A stretch of 64,000 nt of DNA from Salibaculum sp035270045 (GCF_035270045.1 NZ_DATFIP010000076.1:1-64000); one strand, 5' to 3'. Numbered from the stretch's first letter, positions 1 through 8,870 are shown. The notes: a model not told the origin generated them from the letters alone. Program-made: numbers and translations.

Positions 1-1137
1 CACCAGCGTCGGAGCCGTCTGGTCCAGAGCTATCGCTCGAACGATCCTTCTCAGGCGTTTCCGACCGAAGCGCACGATTGACTGGCGGGGGTCGCCCTGT
101 TCAAGCGCGCTCTCGCCGCATCGCCTTTCTGGGTCGAAAGACAGTGCCAAGGTTTCCGTTAAGCCGCTAAATATTGTCATGCGACTGCTGCTGTCGCTCA
201 AATCGATCCTCACCGCAGTCGGCCACTCAGCGTAGATCGCGATCCGTTTGCCATCCTCGACGACCCTCGGCTCTACCAGATATGGCGTCGCAAACTCGGC
301 CAGAAGACCGTCGCATCCACGACCGATGCCGAACCCGGCGACCATGCAGAACTGCGTGACTTCCCTGATGTCGTGAAGGCTGATAGTCGCGTTTGATGGT
401 CCGAAAGCCTCGGCAACCTCGTTCGAGGCCCGCTTTACCTCAAGCGCGGCAACTAACCGGTTGCCATCGTGAAGCGACCAGATATCGATGTCGCCGGAGG
501 CAAACTGCTTCCAGTAATCCTCATTGTCAGAGAGGCAGTTCCGGGCCGTGCGACCCAACCGGGCGACTTCATCGATCGAGACACAGCGCGTTCCATGAAG
601 AGGGCCTGCCGAAATATGCGCAGGACGGCGGATAATTTCGTGACGCCGCGCCCGGAGTGCAGCGGTCTCGGCCTGCTCGATCAAGCGCCAAGCCTCTCGA
701 CCAAGGTCACGGATGTCGCCACGACGGTGAGGCAGACTCTTCAAAAAAGAAGCGGCATTGCGCTGGACGCGCGCGCGTTTATCTCGCGCCAATACTGCCA
801 CCTGCACAAGCTCGTCGAACTGGTTCCGGATGTCCTCGACCAAATCGTCACGGTCCCTTGCGTACAACCGGTAAAGGACCCGCCCCTCATCGAATTTTGT
901 CTGAGCCCAGGAAGGATCGCTCTTTCGACGATGCGCTGTGCGTATGCTTTCGTGGCTCTCTGCCGCCCGACGCAGATATGCGCGAAGGCCGGGCAGGTAG
1001 TCCCGAAGGGCTGGAGGAGTATCAGACAACGCTTCTTCGATTGCCTCCTGGAGCGCAGGGGCATTGATAATATCACGGCTCAAAGCTTGTTCCTTTCGTT
1101 CAGACAAAGCGAACCTACGCTCGGCTAGGCCGAGCAT
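1..1137 (-). CDS. Hypothetical protein, PcfJ-like C-terminal region (partial, 3' end beyond window)
   Basis: Reading the minus strand gives 379 codons without a stop up to the window edge, so the C-terminus is missing. An ATG at 1137 opens the frame, but it has no ribosome-binding site. A TTG at 1083 in the same frame is preceded by AAAGGA at good spacing and may be the real start. The N-terminal 150 residues are charged and helical. Around residues 180-260 there is a pattern with ARNCLSDNEDYW, then a Gly-Asp-Ile-Asp-Ile-Trp-Ser-Leu strand, ALEVKRASNEV and GPSNA. This resembles the C-terminal block of PcfJ-like phage/plasmid proteins. That assignment is from memory of the family pattern and is tentative. 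It follows the next gene by 20 bp and is probably co-transcribed with it. The codon use is less GC-rich than that of the core genes, suggesting accessory DNA. Confidence 0.6.
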   Translation of the reverse strand, partial: MLGLAERRFALSERKEQALSRDIINAPALQEAIEEALSDTPPALRDYLPGLRAYLRRAAESHESIRTAHRRKSDPSWAQTKFDEGRVLYRLYARDRDDLVEDIRNQFDELVQVAVLARDKRARVQRNAASFLKSLPHRRGDIRDLGREAWRLIEQAETAALRARRHEIIRRPAHISAGPLHGTRCVSIDEVARLGRTARNCLSDNEDYWKQFASGDIDIWSLHDGNRLVAALEVKRASNEVAEAFGPSNATISLHDIREVTQFCMVAGFGIGRGCDGLLAEFATPYLVEPRVVEDGKRIAIYAEWPTAVRIDLSDSSSRMTIFSGLTETLALSFDPERRCGESALEQGDPRQSIVRFGRKRLRRIVRAIALDQTAPTLV

Positions 1138-1157
1138 ATGAGCGGCTAAACCGCAGC

Positions 1158-1688
1158 TTATGAACTAAGTGCTTCTAAACGCCGGGTCAGCTTCTCCAGC
1201 TGCGCCGACGTCAGACGTTTCGAAAGCGTAACAAGAGCTTCTACTTCGATATCGTCCTGGTTGGGATCAGGCGTGTTTAGAAACTCGGAGGTGCCGTCAA
1301 CCATCATGACGCTGAAACTCGCACCATTGCCGACTCTAGCACCTGCTTCGGCCAGAAAGTCGGCCAAGGCATCGAGTAGCTGGTGGTGCAGCTTCGAGTT
1401 TCGCCGCACATCCTCGGTCCACTGTTTAAGGTGCTTCTCTGTCTCCGTCCCGTTCAGACCGCCTTCGGCACCCATCTTCTTTCTCTTGAGGTATTTCTTG
1501 GGCGTCATGCCTTCGTAGCCTACGAAGCGCGACGGCCCAAAGCGCCATTCGCCATTTTCGGTACGGTAGACCTTCCATTGCTTTACCCGCGCGGCATCTT
1601 TGATGAGGTCTTGATGCGTGCACGCGGTTTCCCAGTAAGTGTCGATGTTCCGTTGTACGCTATCGGCGGACTTGCTTAGATCGGCCAT
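1158..1688 (-). CDS. Hypothetical protein, 176 aa
   Basis: I do not recognise this protein. The start at 1688 (MADLSKSADSV) is chosen because AGGGA lies 8-9 bases upstream. A further ATG at 1706 lies inside an operator-like palindrome and has no such site. The protein is soluble, rich in Lys/Arg in the middle (PKKYLKRKKMG near residue 70), with a preceding motif WRFGPSRFVGYEGMTP. The last 50 residues are an acidic stretch followed by a predicted helix. No signal peptide or membrane segment is visible. It sits directly upstream of the edge gene on the same strand and probably heads a two-gene operon. A predicted promoter and a 10-bp inverted repeat lie just upstream. Function unknown; the coding call rests on length, ribosome site and clean operon spacing. 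Confidence 0.65.
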   Translation of the reverse strand: MADLSKSADSVQRNIDTYWETACTHQDLIKDAARVKQWKVYRTENGEWRFGPSRFVGYEGMTPKKYLKRKKMGAEGGLNGTETEKHLKQWTEDVRRNSKLHHQLLDALADFLAEAGARVGNGASFSVMMVDGTSEFLNTPDPNQDDIEVEALVTLSKRLTSAQLEKLTRRLEALSS

Positions 1689-1704
1689 GTGATAATTCCC
1701 TATC

Positions 1705-1727
1705 ATGTCTTGATATGATCAAGACAT
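1705..1727. promoter_or_regulatory. Perfect 10-bp inverted repeat, operator-like
   Basis: The arms 1705-1714 and 1718-1727 are exact reverse complements separated by three bases (core TCTTGAT ATG ATCAAGA). It lies between the predicted -10 element and the start codon of the 1158-1688 gene, a typical repressor position. No regulator gene is adjacent within the window. Confidence 0.5.
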
Positions 1728-1751
1728 AGGCGGCGGCGGCACTCAGATCAA
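1723..1751 (-). promoter_or_regulatory. Predicted sigma-70-type promoter of the left-edge operon
   Basis: On the minus strand TTGATC (1751-1746) and TATGTC (1728-1723) are separated by 17 bases. The -10 element overlaps the palindrome at 1705-1727, so a protein bound there would block transcription start. Inferred from sequence only. Confidence 0.45.
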
Positions 1752-2514
1752 GTTCTTTTTAGATTGATCTAATAAGCTTTGGCTCAAGCTTGAGCAGAGC
1801 CTCTTTCGCATACGGGCTATTCACTAACCGCCAGTGGTGTTCGTTTCTTGGTAAAGTCGCTGCACGCGTGAAGGCACATTCTTGTTCGACATTATGGACA
1901 AAAACCCTCTGCCAAAACTGGGATATCAAAAACGGTCGTTTCTCACCAACCTCTCGTGCCGCCACTACAGCAGTAGGTTAGCCCAGACAGAACCCCGGGG
2001 CAAAACCAAAGTGGTTCTGGCACGTTTGTGGCTGTTCGCGCGAGCGGCCGTTCGCTGCACTCGGACGAACTGGTAAGAAGGGCTCCAAGCCGCCATTGGG
2101 CGGCACTACCGTGGTGGGATAGCGCAGCCGGCATGAGGGGGTATGGGGCGGACCGGAGGATCCACCATGCCTGCCATAAACCTTCCCGCCATCCGGCCAA
2201 CCAGACCAGCCGGGAACAGAGGCCGCATCGTCGGCCAGAAAAGGCCGCTTCTGCCGAAACATGTCTGGGCCATTCGTGCATCTTGCAGCATGCTTGGAGC
2301 GCGAAGGTCGGCAGAGCGGGACGACAGCGTCGTTCGGCTGCAAAACACGAAGGCATGCTGTGCAATCTGTCTTCAGCCCGTCGAATTGCGAGCCTGCGAC
2401 TTCGAATCGTGGGCGTCTTCCGTCGTGATGAATGGAGTTCAGACTCCGCACGCGACCACCTGAGCAGTCCGAGGATGGGCCGCTGAGACATCGGTTTCTT
2501 CTAGACCTTCAGAA
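1728..2514. other. Intergenic region without a convincing gene
   Basis: About 0.8 kb. Several overlapping frames of 60-180 codons exist on both strands between about 1940 and 2490. None has a ribosome site, a recognisable domain or consistent codon use, and they overlap one another. A 14-bp perfect palindrome (GCTCAAGCTTGAGC) lies at 1782-1795. It may be decayed coding or mobile sequence; nothing specific can be named. Confidence 0.5.
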
Positions 2515-3327
2515 TTACAGTAATCTTATCCAACCTGCCGCCTTGAGGTCCGGTCGGAAGGACCGACCCACCGGAACGTGGCGGCCATCGGTCAGGCGCA
2601 GGAAGGTTCGCTGGCCCTGGCGCTCGACGCCATCCACGGCATCGGAGGCAACCCACCACGAGCGATGCACGCGCCGGCCGAGGCCGCCGAGTTCGCGCGC
2701 GGCGTCTTCCATGCGGCACAGGATCATCTCGGATCCGGTCGAATGATGCACCTTGAGGTAGTGGTCCTGCATCTCGAGGCAGAGGAGCTGCCCGCCAAGC
2801 GGCGCGGACAGGCGCGCTGTAAAGAGCGACAGGCCGTCCGCGCCCGACTGCCGAGGCTCGATCTCCTCAGGCTGGCTCCCTGACGACGCGCCTTCGGGCT
2901 GTGCGGGATCGGGCATGGCCGCCATCCGCTCCTGCATGTCTTCCCACGCGTAGACGGGCAGGGAGATCGCGGCGAGCAGCAGCAGCACCCGCCCGAACAG
3001 GACCGCGACATCATCGGGCCAGCCGATCCCCGAAAGCCCGTTCGCCAACGCCACCACGCCGGTCGCGGGCACGGCGGCGAGGCAGGCGCCAAAAAGCGGC
3101 ACAGTCAGTCTCGGCATCGGCATCCGGTCGCCCGCCAACGCATCCAGTCGGCGCAAAACGGCATCGGCCAGCAGCCAGTTCACGGAGATGACCGCGAGCC
3201 AGTAGGCCAGCCGCGGCGCCATGGGCAGCGTATGATACGTGCCGAACGGCCCGATCAGCCCGAGCACGAGGCCCACGCCGATCGGCGGGCCAAGGCGGAG
3301 GGACAGGCGGGCAAGTCGTTCACGCAT
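2515..3327 (-). CDS. LytTR-family DNA-binding regulator with N-terminal membrane domain
   Basis: 270 residues. The first ~130 residues hold about four hydrophobic segments (from PPIGVGLVLGLIGPFG to VLLLLAAISLPVYAW). An acidic linker follows. Residues ~170-270 match a LytTR domain: LLCLEMQDHYLKVHH, then RRVHRSWWVASDAV and GRHVPVGRSF, the usual order of strands in this fold. LytTR domains bind direct DNA repeats. With no receiver domain, the membrane part may be the sensor. The gene is divergent from a three-gene operon, and a two-copy direct repeat lies in the shared upstream region. It is therefore probably autoregulatory and controls that operon; this link is inference. Confidence 0.88.
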   Translation of the reverse strand: MRERLARLSLRLGPPIGVGLVLGLIGPFGTYHTLPMAPRLAYWLAVISVNWLLADAVLRRLDALAGDRMPMPRLTVPLFGACLAAVPATGVVALANGLSGIGWPDDVAVLFGRVLLLLAAISLPVYAWEDMQERMAAMPDPAQPEGASSGSQPEEIEPRQSGADGLSLFTARLSAPLGGQLLCLEMQDHYLKVHHSTGSEMILCRMEDAARELGGLGRRVHRSWWVASDAVDGVERQGQRTFLRLTDGRHVPVGRSFRPDLKAAGWIRLL

Positions 3328-3347
3328 CGTGAACGGATCCTAGCATG

Positions 3348-3383
3348 CCGTTTGCGCAATTTCCCAACCGTTTCCGCAACTTC
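3348..3383. promoter_or_regulatory. Direct repeat in the divergent region, candidate LytTR binding site
   Basis: Two 16-base copies, CCGTTTGCGCAATTTC (3348-3363) and CCGTTTCCGCAACTTC (3368-3383), match at 14 of 16 positions with a 20-base period. LytTR proteins typically bind two direct repeats about two helical turns apart. The pair lies 20 bp from the LytTR gene start and 80 bp from the divergent operon start. Confidence 0.5.
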
Positions 3384-3462
3384 GCTGGCCCGGTCCGGCG
3401 CGGCGCCGCTACCCCCGTCGCATCACCAACACCGCACATCCCCGCATCGGAGGTATCGACCC

Positions 3463-4098
3463 ATGATCCAGACGATCCTTTTCCTGCACATCCTGGCCGG
3501 CGTCGCGGCGCTGGCCGCGGCCGGCATCGCCGTCGGCAGCGCCAAGGGCGGCCGGCTGCACCGGCGCTCGGGCAACATCTACACGCTCGCCATGGCCTTC
3601 GTCGGGATCAGCGCGCTGGCGCTGGCTGTGGTGCACCCGAACCCGTTCCTCTTCGCGGTCGGGATATTCAGCCTCTACCTCGTCTTTACCGGATGGCGCT
3701 CGGCGAAGGTGCGCGACGGGCGGCCCCGGCACCTTGACCATGCGGGCGGCGCGGTGATGGCGCTCTCGGGGCTGGGAATGCTCGGATGGGGCGGGCAGGG
3801 CGTGCTGGCGGGCGGGGGCGCGCAGCCGGTGATCCTGGTGGTCTTCGGCTCCATCGGCCTCACCCTCGCGCTGTCTGACTGGCGCGACTGGGCGCGCGGA
3901 CCCGTCGCCGGCAAGGCGCGCATCGCGCGGCACCTCGGCCGGATGTTGGGCGGCACAATCGCCACCATCACCGCCGCGGGCGTCGTGAACCTCGGCTTCC
4001 TGCCGGACCTGGTGGTTTGGCTCGGTCCGACCGCACTCATCACCCCCGTCATTTTCTGGTGGACCGCCCGCGTGACGCGCGGCGCCGTCCGCGCCTGA
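3463..4098 (+). CDS. Multi-pass membrane protein, DUF2306-like
   Basis: 211 residues. GGAGGT lies about 9 bases before the ATG at 3463, which is why this start is chosen over longer in-frame extensions. The sequence opens with LHILAGVAALAAAGIAVGSAKGG and then GGRLHRRSGNIY. A helix, a GRLHRRxG loop and further helices are a pattern seen in DUF2306-type membrane proteins. There are six to seven hydrophobic segments in all, ending near TRGAVRA. No catalytic residues are evident and the function is unknown. It is the first gene of a plus-strand operon with two hydrolases (22 and 42 bp gaps), opposite the LytTR regulator. Confidence 0.75.
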   Translation: MIQTILFLHILAGVAALAAAGIAVGSAKGGRLHRRSGNIYTLAMAFVGISALALAVVHPNPFLFAVGIFSLYLVFTGWRSAKVRDGRPRHLDHAGGAVMALSGLGMLGWGGQGVLAGGGAQPVILVVFGSIGLTLALSDWRDWARGPVAGKARIARHLGRMLGGTIATITAAGVVNLGFLPDLVVWLGPTALITPVIFWWTARVTRGAVRA

Positions 4099-4120
4099 TC
4101 CGTCGAGAGGAGACATAACC

Positions 4121-5329
4121 ATGCTTGCACGCCGCCTGACCCGCATCGCCCTCTGGACGCTCGCCGCGTTCGCCGTCCTGATCCTCGCCGCCTTCCTCTG
4201 GCTCCGGCAGACCCCGGCCTGGGCCGGGATCACCCTGTTCTGGGAAAGTCACCGGGTGGAGAACTTCCGCGCCATGGATCAAGTCTTTCCCGACCGTTCC
4301 GTGCCCCGTGGTGCGGATGTTTGGGCCTTCGACCGTGCGCCGGCACCGCTGCCCGAGACCTATGCCTTCGATGGCGCGACCCGCCACCTCGACGCCTTCC
4401 TCGACCGGACCGAGACCACCGGCCTGCTGGTCGTCCACCGGGGCGCGATCACCCACGAGGCGTATCGGCAGGGCGCTGACGAGACCTCGCCCTTCACCTC
4501 TTGGTCGATGGCGAAATCGGTGCTGTCGGCGCTGATCGGCATCGCCGTTGAGGAAGGGCATATCGCCAGCATCCGCGACCCCATCGGTGCCTATGTCCCG
4601 GCACTCGCGGGCTCGGGCTACGGCGACGTGCCGATCGAGGACGCGCTCACCATGTCGTCGGGCGTGGCCTTCGATGAGGATTACGGGAACCCGACGTCCG
4701 ACATAAACATGCTGTTCATCCGCGCCATGGCGATGGGCGTGCCGGCTGAGGAAACGCTGGCCGGGCTGGAGCGGGTGCGCGCCCCCGGCACCTACAACGA
4801 TTACGTCAGCTCCGACTCCATGGCGCTGGGGCTGGTGCTGGAGGCGGCAACGGGCATGGCCCCGGCCGCCTATCTTTCGAGCCGCCTCTGGGGCCCGATG
4901 GGCGCCGAGGCCGACGCCACATGGAGCACCGACCGCGCGGGCCGCGAATTCGCGCTGTGCTGCCTGAACGCGACCCTGCGCGACTGGGCCCGCTTCGGCC
5001 GCCTCTACCTCGAAGGGGGCGTGCGCGAGGGGCGGAAGATCGTGCCGGCGGACTGGGTCGCGGCCTCGGTCGCGCCGACCGCGCCACACCTGCAACCGGG
5101 CGATAACCCGGCCAGCCACTGGACCTTCGGCTACGGCTACCAGTGGTGGATTCCCGAGGACCCGCAGGGCGACTTCCTCGCCATCGGCGTCTGGGGGCAG
5201 TACATCTACGTCGACCCCGCCCGCGAGGTGGTCATCGTCAAGACCAGTGCCGATCCGCTCTTCGACGACAACGACCACGAGAGCGTCGCCGCCTTCCGCG
5301 CCATCGCGCAGGCCGTCGCGGGCGACTGA
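4121..5329 (+). CDS. Serine hydrolase, beta-lactamase (class C / AmpC-like) family
   Basis: 402 residues, starting after AGGAG. An N-terminal hydrophobic anchor (residues ~9-28) would place the rest in the periplasm. The catalytic SxxK motif is SMAK at residues 129-132, preceded by SPFTSW. A YND triad (GTYNDYVSSDSMALG) gives the second Tyr-x-Asn/Asp motif. WTFGYGYQWW near residue 335 fits the family's C-terminal block. Proteins of this group include esterases and D-aminopeptidases as well as true beta-lactamases. Substrate cannot be told from sequence, and a resistance role is not implied. Second gene of the LytTR-linked operon. Confidence 0.88.
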   Translation: MLARRLTRIALWTLAAFAVLILAAFLWLRQTPAWAGITLFWESHRVENFRAMDQVFPDRSVPRGADVWAFDRAPAPLPETYAFDGATRHLDAFLDRTETTGLLVVHRGAITHEAYRQGADETSPFTSWSMAKSVLSALIGIAVEEGHIASIRDPIGAYVPALAGSGYGDVPIEDALTMSSGVAFDEDYGNPTSDINMLFIRAMAMGVPAEETLAGLERVRAPGTYNDYVSSDSMALGLVLEAATGMAPAAYLSSRLWGPMGAEADATWSTDRAGREFALCCLNATLRDWARFGRLYLEGGVREGRKIVPADWVAASVAPTAPHLQPGDNPASHWTFGYGYQWWIPEDPQGDFLAIGVWGQYIYVDPAREVVIVKTSADPLFDDNDHESVAAFRAIAQAVAGD

Positions 5330-5371
5330 GCCGGCCCGCTTCCCGTCGCAACCAACCGGAAAGGACGGCCC

Positions 5372-6361
5372 ATGCCCCTTCGTCTTGCCTCACTTCTCAC
5401 CTTCGCAGCCGGACCGGCACTGGCCACCGGCTTCCAGTTCGTGGAAATCCCGGCCACCGCCGAGGTCCCACACATCGAAGCCGCGGTCTGGTACCCCGGC
5501 GACGCCACCGTTCCCGACGAACCGAACACGCCCTTCGGACAGGCCGTCGCGATGCAGGCGCCCGTCGACGGCAGGGACCTGCCGCTTGTGGTGATCTCGC
5601 ACGGCGATGGCGGATGGTTCGGCGGGCACGCGGCCCTGGCCCGCGCGTTGGCCGAGGCGGGGATGATCGCCGTGGCGCTCAACCATCCCGGCAATTCCGA
5701 CGGGGACGAGACCGCGCCACCGTCGCGCTGGATCACGGAGCGCCCGCGCCACCTCGCCCGGGTCGTGGAGTACATGAGCAGCGACTGGCCGGACGCCGAC
5801 CTTGTCGATGCCACCCGGATCGGCGCCTTTGGTTTCTCCGCCGGTGGCCACAGTGTGCTGGCCGCCGCCGGTGGGGAGACGTCGCTGGATCGCATCTCAG
5901 CGCACTGCGACACGACACCGGACGAATTCGTCTGCCGCGCCGGCATGGCCGCGGACGTGGTCAATGCCGCCGAGGCCTTCCCCGCTCCTGTCCCGGGCCT
6001 GCAAGCCGTGGTCGCCGCCGCGCCCGGTTTCGGTTTCGGCTTCGATCCGGCCGAGGTCACAGAGCTCGATGCAACCATCCAGCTGTGGGGCGCGGCGGAC
6101 GATGAACGCGTGCCGCAGGCCACCAACGTCGCCCCGCTCGCCGCCGTGTTGGAGGCGCCGTCGGAGGCGCATGTCGTGGAGTCGGCGGGGCATTTCGCCT
6201 TCCGCCCGCCCTGCAACCCCGCTCTCGAACAGGCCAACCCGCGCGTCTGGGAAATGGCCTGCACCGACGCCGCGGGATTCGACCGGGAGGCATTCCAGCA
6301 GCGATTCAACCGTGTGGTGGTCGAGTTTCTCATTGAAAATCTTGACCCAACAAAGCGGTGA
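5372..6361 (+). CDS. Alpha/beta hydrolase, dienelactone hydrolase-like, exported
   Basis: 329 residues, with a short signal-like N-terminus ending near ALATG. AAAGGA precedes the ATG. The order is typical of alpha/beta hydrolases: LVVISHGDGGWFGG (oxyanion region, residues ~72-85), the nucleophile elbow GFSAG with Ser156, and a late SAGHFAF holding the probable catalytic His. Four cysteines (CDTTPDEFVC, PPCNPA, MAC) suggest disulfides, consistent with a periplasmic location. Third and last gene of the operon with the membrane protein and the beta-lactamase-fold hydrolase. The substrate is unknown; an ester or lactone is likely from family knowledge. Confidence 0.85.
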   Translation: MPLRLASLLTFAAGPALATGFQFVEIPATAEVPHIEAAVWYPGDATVPDEPNTPFGQAVAMQAPVDGRDLPLVVISHGDGGWFGGHAALARALAEAGMIAVALNHPGNSDGDETAPPSRWITERPRHLARVVEYMSSDWPDADLVDATRIGAFGFSAGGHSVLAAAGGETSLDRISAHCDTTPDEFVCRAGMAADVVNAAEAFPAPVPGLQAVVAAAPGFGFGFDPAEVTELDATIQLWGAADDERVPQATNVAPLAAVLEAPSEAHVVESAGHFAFRPPCNPALEQANPRVWEMACTDAAGFDREAFQQRFNRVVVEFLIENLDPTKR

Positions 6362-6805
6362 CATGCGAAGGAGTCGAGGCGCGCGCGATCAACGGTGCGT
6401 CCGCGTCTGCCGCCGCATCACAGAGTGGTTACTTGGCATCACCGCAATCCCGGATACCTCCAGAAGCAGTGCTAACTCCCTGTCCGCCCACGACTGGAAC
6501 TCCGGCTGCACACGGCCCAAAGCCGAGATTGGCGAACAAAGCACCTTGCCGCTTTGCGGCCCCTGGTTGAGGTCGTTCGCTACGAGTGCCAACCCCAATA
6601 TTGGCCAACTCACCCCCCATGAGAGGTTGGTCGTTCAAAAACTGCAGATAAATAGCATTAGGGCTTGAGGCTGACTCGCCCCGAAAGAAATCTGGTTTTG
6701 CCGGTCCCCGGCTCCCTATGCCAGCCTGGGCTCTATCGACGCAAAGAGGGTCACAGTTGTGCCTGCGTCTGACCGTTCGACGCGCAAACTGGCTGCTTGC
6801 GCAAA
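6362..6805. other. Intergenic region, no gene seen
   Basis: 444 bp between the stop of the hydrolase and the stop of tctA (convergent). Short overlapping frames exist on both strands but none has a ribosome site or a recognisable product. No clear rho-independent terminator was found. Confidence 0.5.
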
Positions 6806-8314
6806 CTAGATTACTCGCTGGAACTGCCGCTTCAACCAACGGGACACACCCTTTCCAACCAAGCCCCAAAGCACAAGGAGTGCCGTGACGAGAAGTATGG
6901 TGAAGGTGATCTCGCGTTCCCAGAAGATCGAGAGCCCATCGCGCGAGATCAGCAGAGAACGGCGGAAGTTGGCTTCACATATCGGCCCCAGCACCACACC
7001 GATGACGATGGGCGCCAGCGGATAACCATGCAGGCGCAGGAAATATCCCAAGGCGCCAAAGCCCAGCATGCTCCACAAATCGAAGATCGAAGATTGCAGC
7101 GCAAAGGTGCCCATCACGCTCAGCATCACCACAACGGGCAGCAGGTGCACCTTGCGCAGGCGCAGCACCGACAGAAACACCGGGGTCATGAGAAAACCGA
7201 GACCCGCCAACGCGACATTGGCAAAGATATAGGCCAGGAACATGCCGCCCGCGACGTCGAGGTTCTGTTCGAAAAGCTCTGGCCCGGGGAAATAGCCGAA
7301 CAGGATCAGCGCGCTCATCAGGACCGCCGCCGAGGCATCGCCCGGCACGCCCAGCGCCATGGTGGGGATCAGCGTTCCCCCGGCAGACGCGTTGTTGGCG
7401 GCTTCGGTCGCCACCACACCACCTTCGGCGCCCTCTCCGTAGCCGTCTTCCGGACGGGCCTGCGCCTTGGCGACAGCGTAGGAGCTGAAGGCGCTGATCA
7501 CCCCGCCCGCGCCCGGCAGCGACCCGAAGAACGTGCCAATGGCGCTGGAGCGCACGAGGTTGACCGGATGCTTCAAGAGCAGGACGAGCGAGAAAAGGGA
7601 AATGCGCACGCGCGGCACCTTTGGCGCCTCCAGCAAGCCTCCGCCACGGATCTGGAACAGCACTTCGGATACGGCGAAAAGGCCAACGACGATGGCGACG
7701 ATGTGAAAGCCGCTCGACAGTTCGAAATAGCCGAAAGTGAACCGTTGCGCGTTGGAAATCGCGTCTGTTCCGATGGTGGCGATCAGCAGGCCCAAGACGC
7801 CGGTGATGAACCCCTTGAGCGGCGCTTCGCGGCCGACCACAGCGATGGCGATCAGACCCATCAGGGTCAGCGCGAAATATTCGGGCGGCCCGAACCGCAG
7901 GGCGAAATCCGCCAGCACAGGCGCCAATGCGATCAGGATGATGCCGCCGATGATGCCGCCGACCGCAGACGCCGAGATCGCCAGACCAATGGCTTCGCCC
8001 GCCCGGCCCTTCTGTGCCATTGGGTAGCCGTCCAACAGGGTGGCAGCCGCGATGGGCGTGCCCGGGATGCGCAGGACGATGGCCGACACCGCGCCGCCAC
8101 AGGAGCCCCCGACAAAGATCGCAATCAGTGCGCCCATCGCAGCGACGGGGGGCAGGTGAAACACTGCCGGTAGCAGCAATATGATCCCCATCAGTGGCCC
8201 CAGCCCCGGCATGACCCCGATGATGAGCCCGAGGAAACATCCGAAAATGGTCATCGCAATGGCGAGCGGTGTCCCGAACAGCTCCCATCCTGCGATCAGT
8301 GCGTCGACGCCCAT
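6806..8314 (-). CDS. tctA: Tripartite tricarboxylate transporter, large permease TctA
   Basis: 502 residues with about 12 membrane segments. Family features include GVMPGLGPLMGI near residue 33, the repeated GxxxG-rich half-motif GSLPGAGGVISAF near residue 265, and GVPGDASAAVLM. TctA is the large membrane subunit that moves the substrate, usually a carboxylate, with sodium or protons. It starts 13 bp after the tctB stop and is the last gene of the minus-strand tctC-tctB-tctA operon. The divergent sulfatase, LysR and FGE genes suggest the cargo carries a sulfate ester as well as a carboxylate; that cargo is inference. Confidence 0.96.
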   Translation of the reverse strand: MGVDALIAGWELFGTPLAIAMTIFGCFLGLIIGVMPGLGPLMGIILLLPAVFHLPPVAAMGALIAIFVGGSCGGAVSAIVLRIPGTPIAAATLLDGYPMAQKGRAGEAIGLAISASAVGGIIGGIILIALAPVLADFALRFGPPEYFALTLMGLIAIAVVGREAPLKGFITGVLGLLIATIGTDAISNAQRFTFGYFELSSGFHIVAIVVGLFAVSEVLFQIRGGGLLEAPKVPRVRISLFSLVLLLKHPVNLVRSSAIGTFFGSLPGAGGVISAFSSYAVAKAQARPEDGYGEGAEGGVVATEAANNASAGGTLIPTMALGVPGDASAAVLMSALILFGYFPGPELFEQNLDVAGGMFLAYIFANVALAGLGFLMTPVFLSVLRLRKVHLLPVVVMLSVMGTFALQSSIFDLWSMLGFGALGYFLRLHGYPLAPIVIGVVLGPICEANFRRSLLISRDGLSIFWEREITFTILLVTALLVLWGLVGKGVSRWLKRQFQRVI

Positions 8315-8327
8315 GGCAACCTCCGGC

Positions 8328-8870
8328 TCAGAGGTTCACAGCGATCCCCAGGAGGCCCCGGGGAAGGTTGACGCTGAAAAGGCCTTGGAACACGGCCAGA
8401 CACCCAAGTGTGAGACCCAACGGCAACGCGGACAGCGTCACCGGATCACGGTCGCCAAGCGCCAGCAACATCGCCAGAACGAAAATCGGCGTAGCCAGCA
8501 GGAAGCCCAGAACCGGCAGCAGCAAGACATAGGCAACCATGCCGAGCGCGGCAAATAGAAGCTGGCCCGGCCTGTCCGGCGCAGCCGCCGGTTCAGACCC
8601 CGCAGCCTCAGGACCTGACCGAACATCCGACACGACCTGCAGGGCCAACAGGGCCAGCAACAACCCCGCGAGCAAACGCGGATACAGGGCCGCATTGCTA
8701 ATGGGGGTCCCCGAGGCATAACCCTGCTCGGTCAACGTGGTTGCCGCTTCGTAGAACACCAGACCGCAGGGCACAGTCAGGAAGACCGCGGGCATGTGCC
8801 GCCACATGGGATGCGTCGGCAGACCACTACCCAATTGCGTTGCGTCAGGCTGGGGCTTCGAACGGGTCAT
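8328..8870 (-). CDS. tctB: Tripartite tricarboxylate transporter, small permease TctB
   Basis: 180 residues with four hydrophobic segments (VFLTVPCGLVFYEAATTL, LYPRLLAGLLLALLALQVV, LLFAALGMVAYVLLLPVLGF and a C-terminal one). The motif AALYPRLLAGLL is typical of TctB. It is the small partner of TctA in the inner membrane. It lies between tctC (98 bp gap containing a strong hairpin) and tctA (13 bp gap). The greater gap on the tctC side fits differential expression of binding protein and membrane parts. Confidence 0.92.
   Translation of the reverse strand: MTRSKPQPDATQLGSGLPTHPMWRHMPAVFLTVPCGLVFYEAATTLTEQGYASGTPISNAALYPRLLAGLLLALLALQVVSDVRSGPEAAGSEPAAAPDRPGQLLFAALGMVAYVLLLPVLGFLLATPIFVLAMLLALGDRDPVTLSALPLGLTLGCLAVFQGLFSVNLPRGLLGIAVNL

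Noticed and set aside
1943..2491. Overlapping open frames of up to 182 codons on both strands
   Set aside because: They overlap one another, have no ribosome site and no recognisable domain; composition looks non-coding.
4121..5329. Antibiotic resistance beta-lactamase
   Set aside because: The SxxK fold is shared with esterases and peptidases, and the operon context does not suggest resistance.
6797..8173. Plus-strand frame of 458 codons over tctA
   Set aside because: Antisense to a conserved permease; His/Gln/Arg-rich composition is typical of shadow frames.
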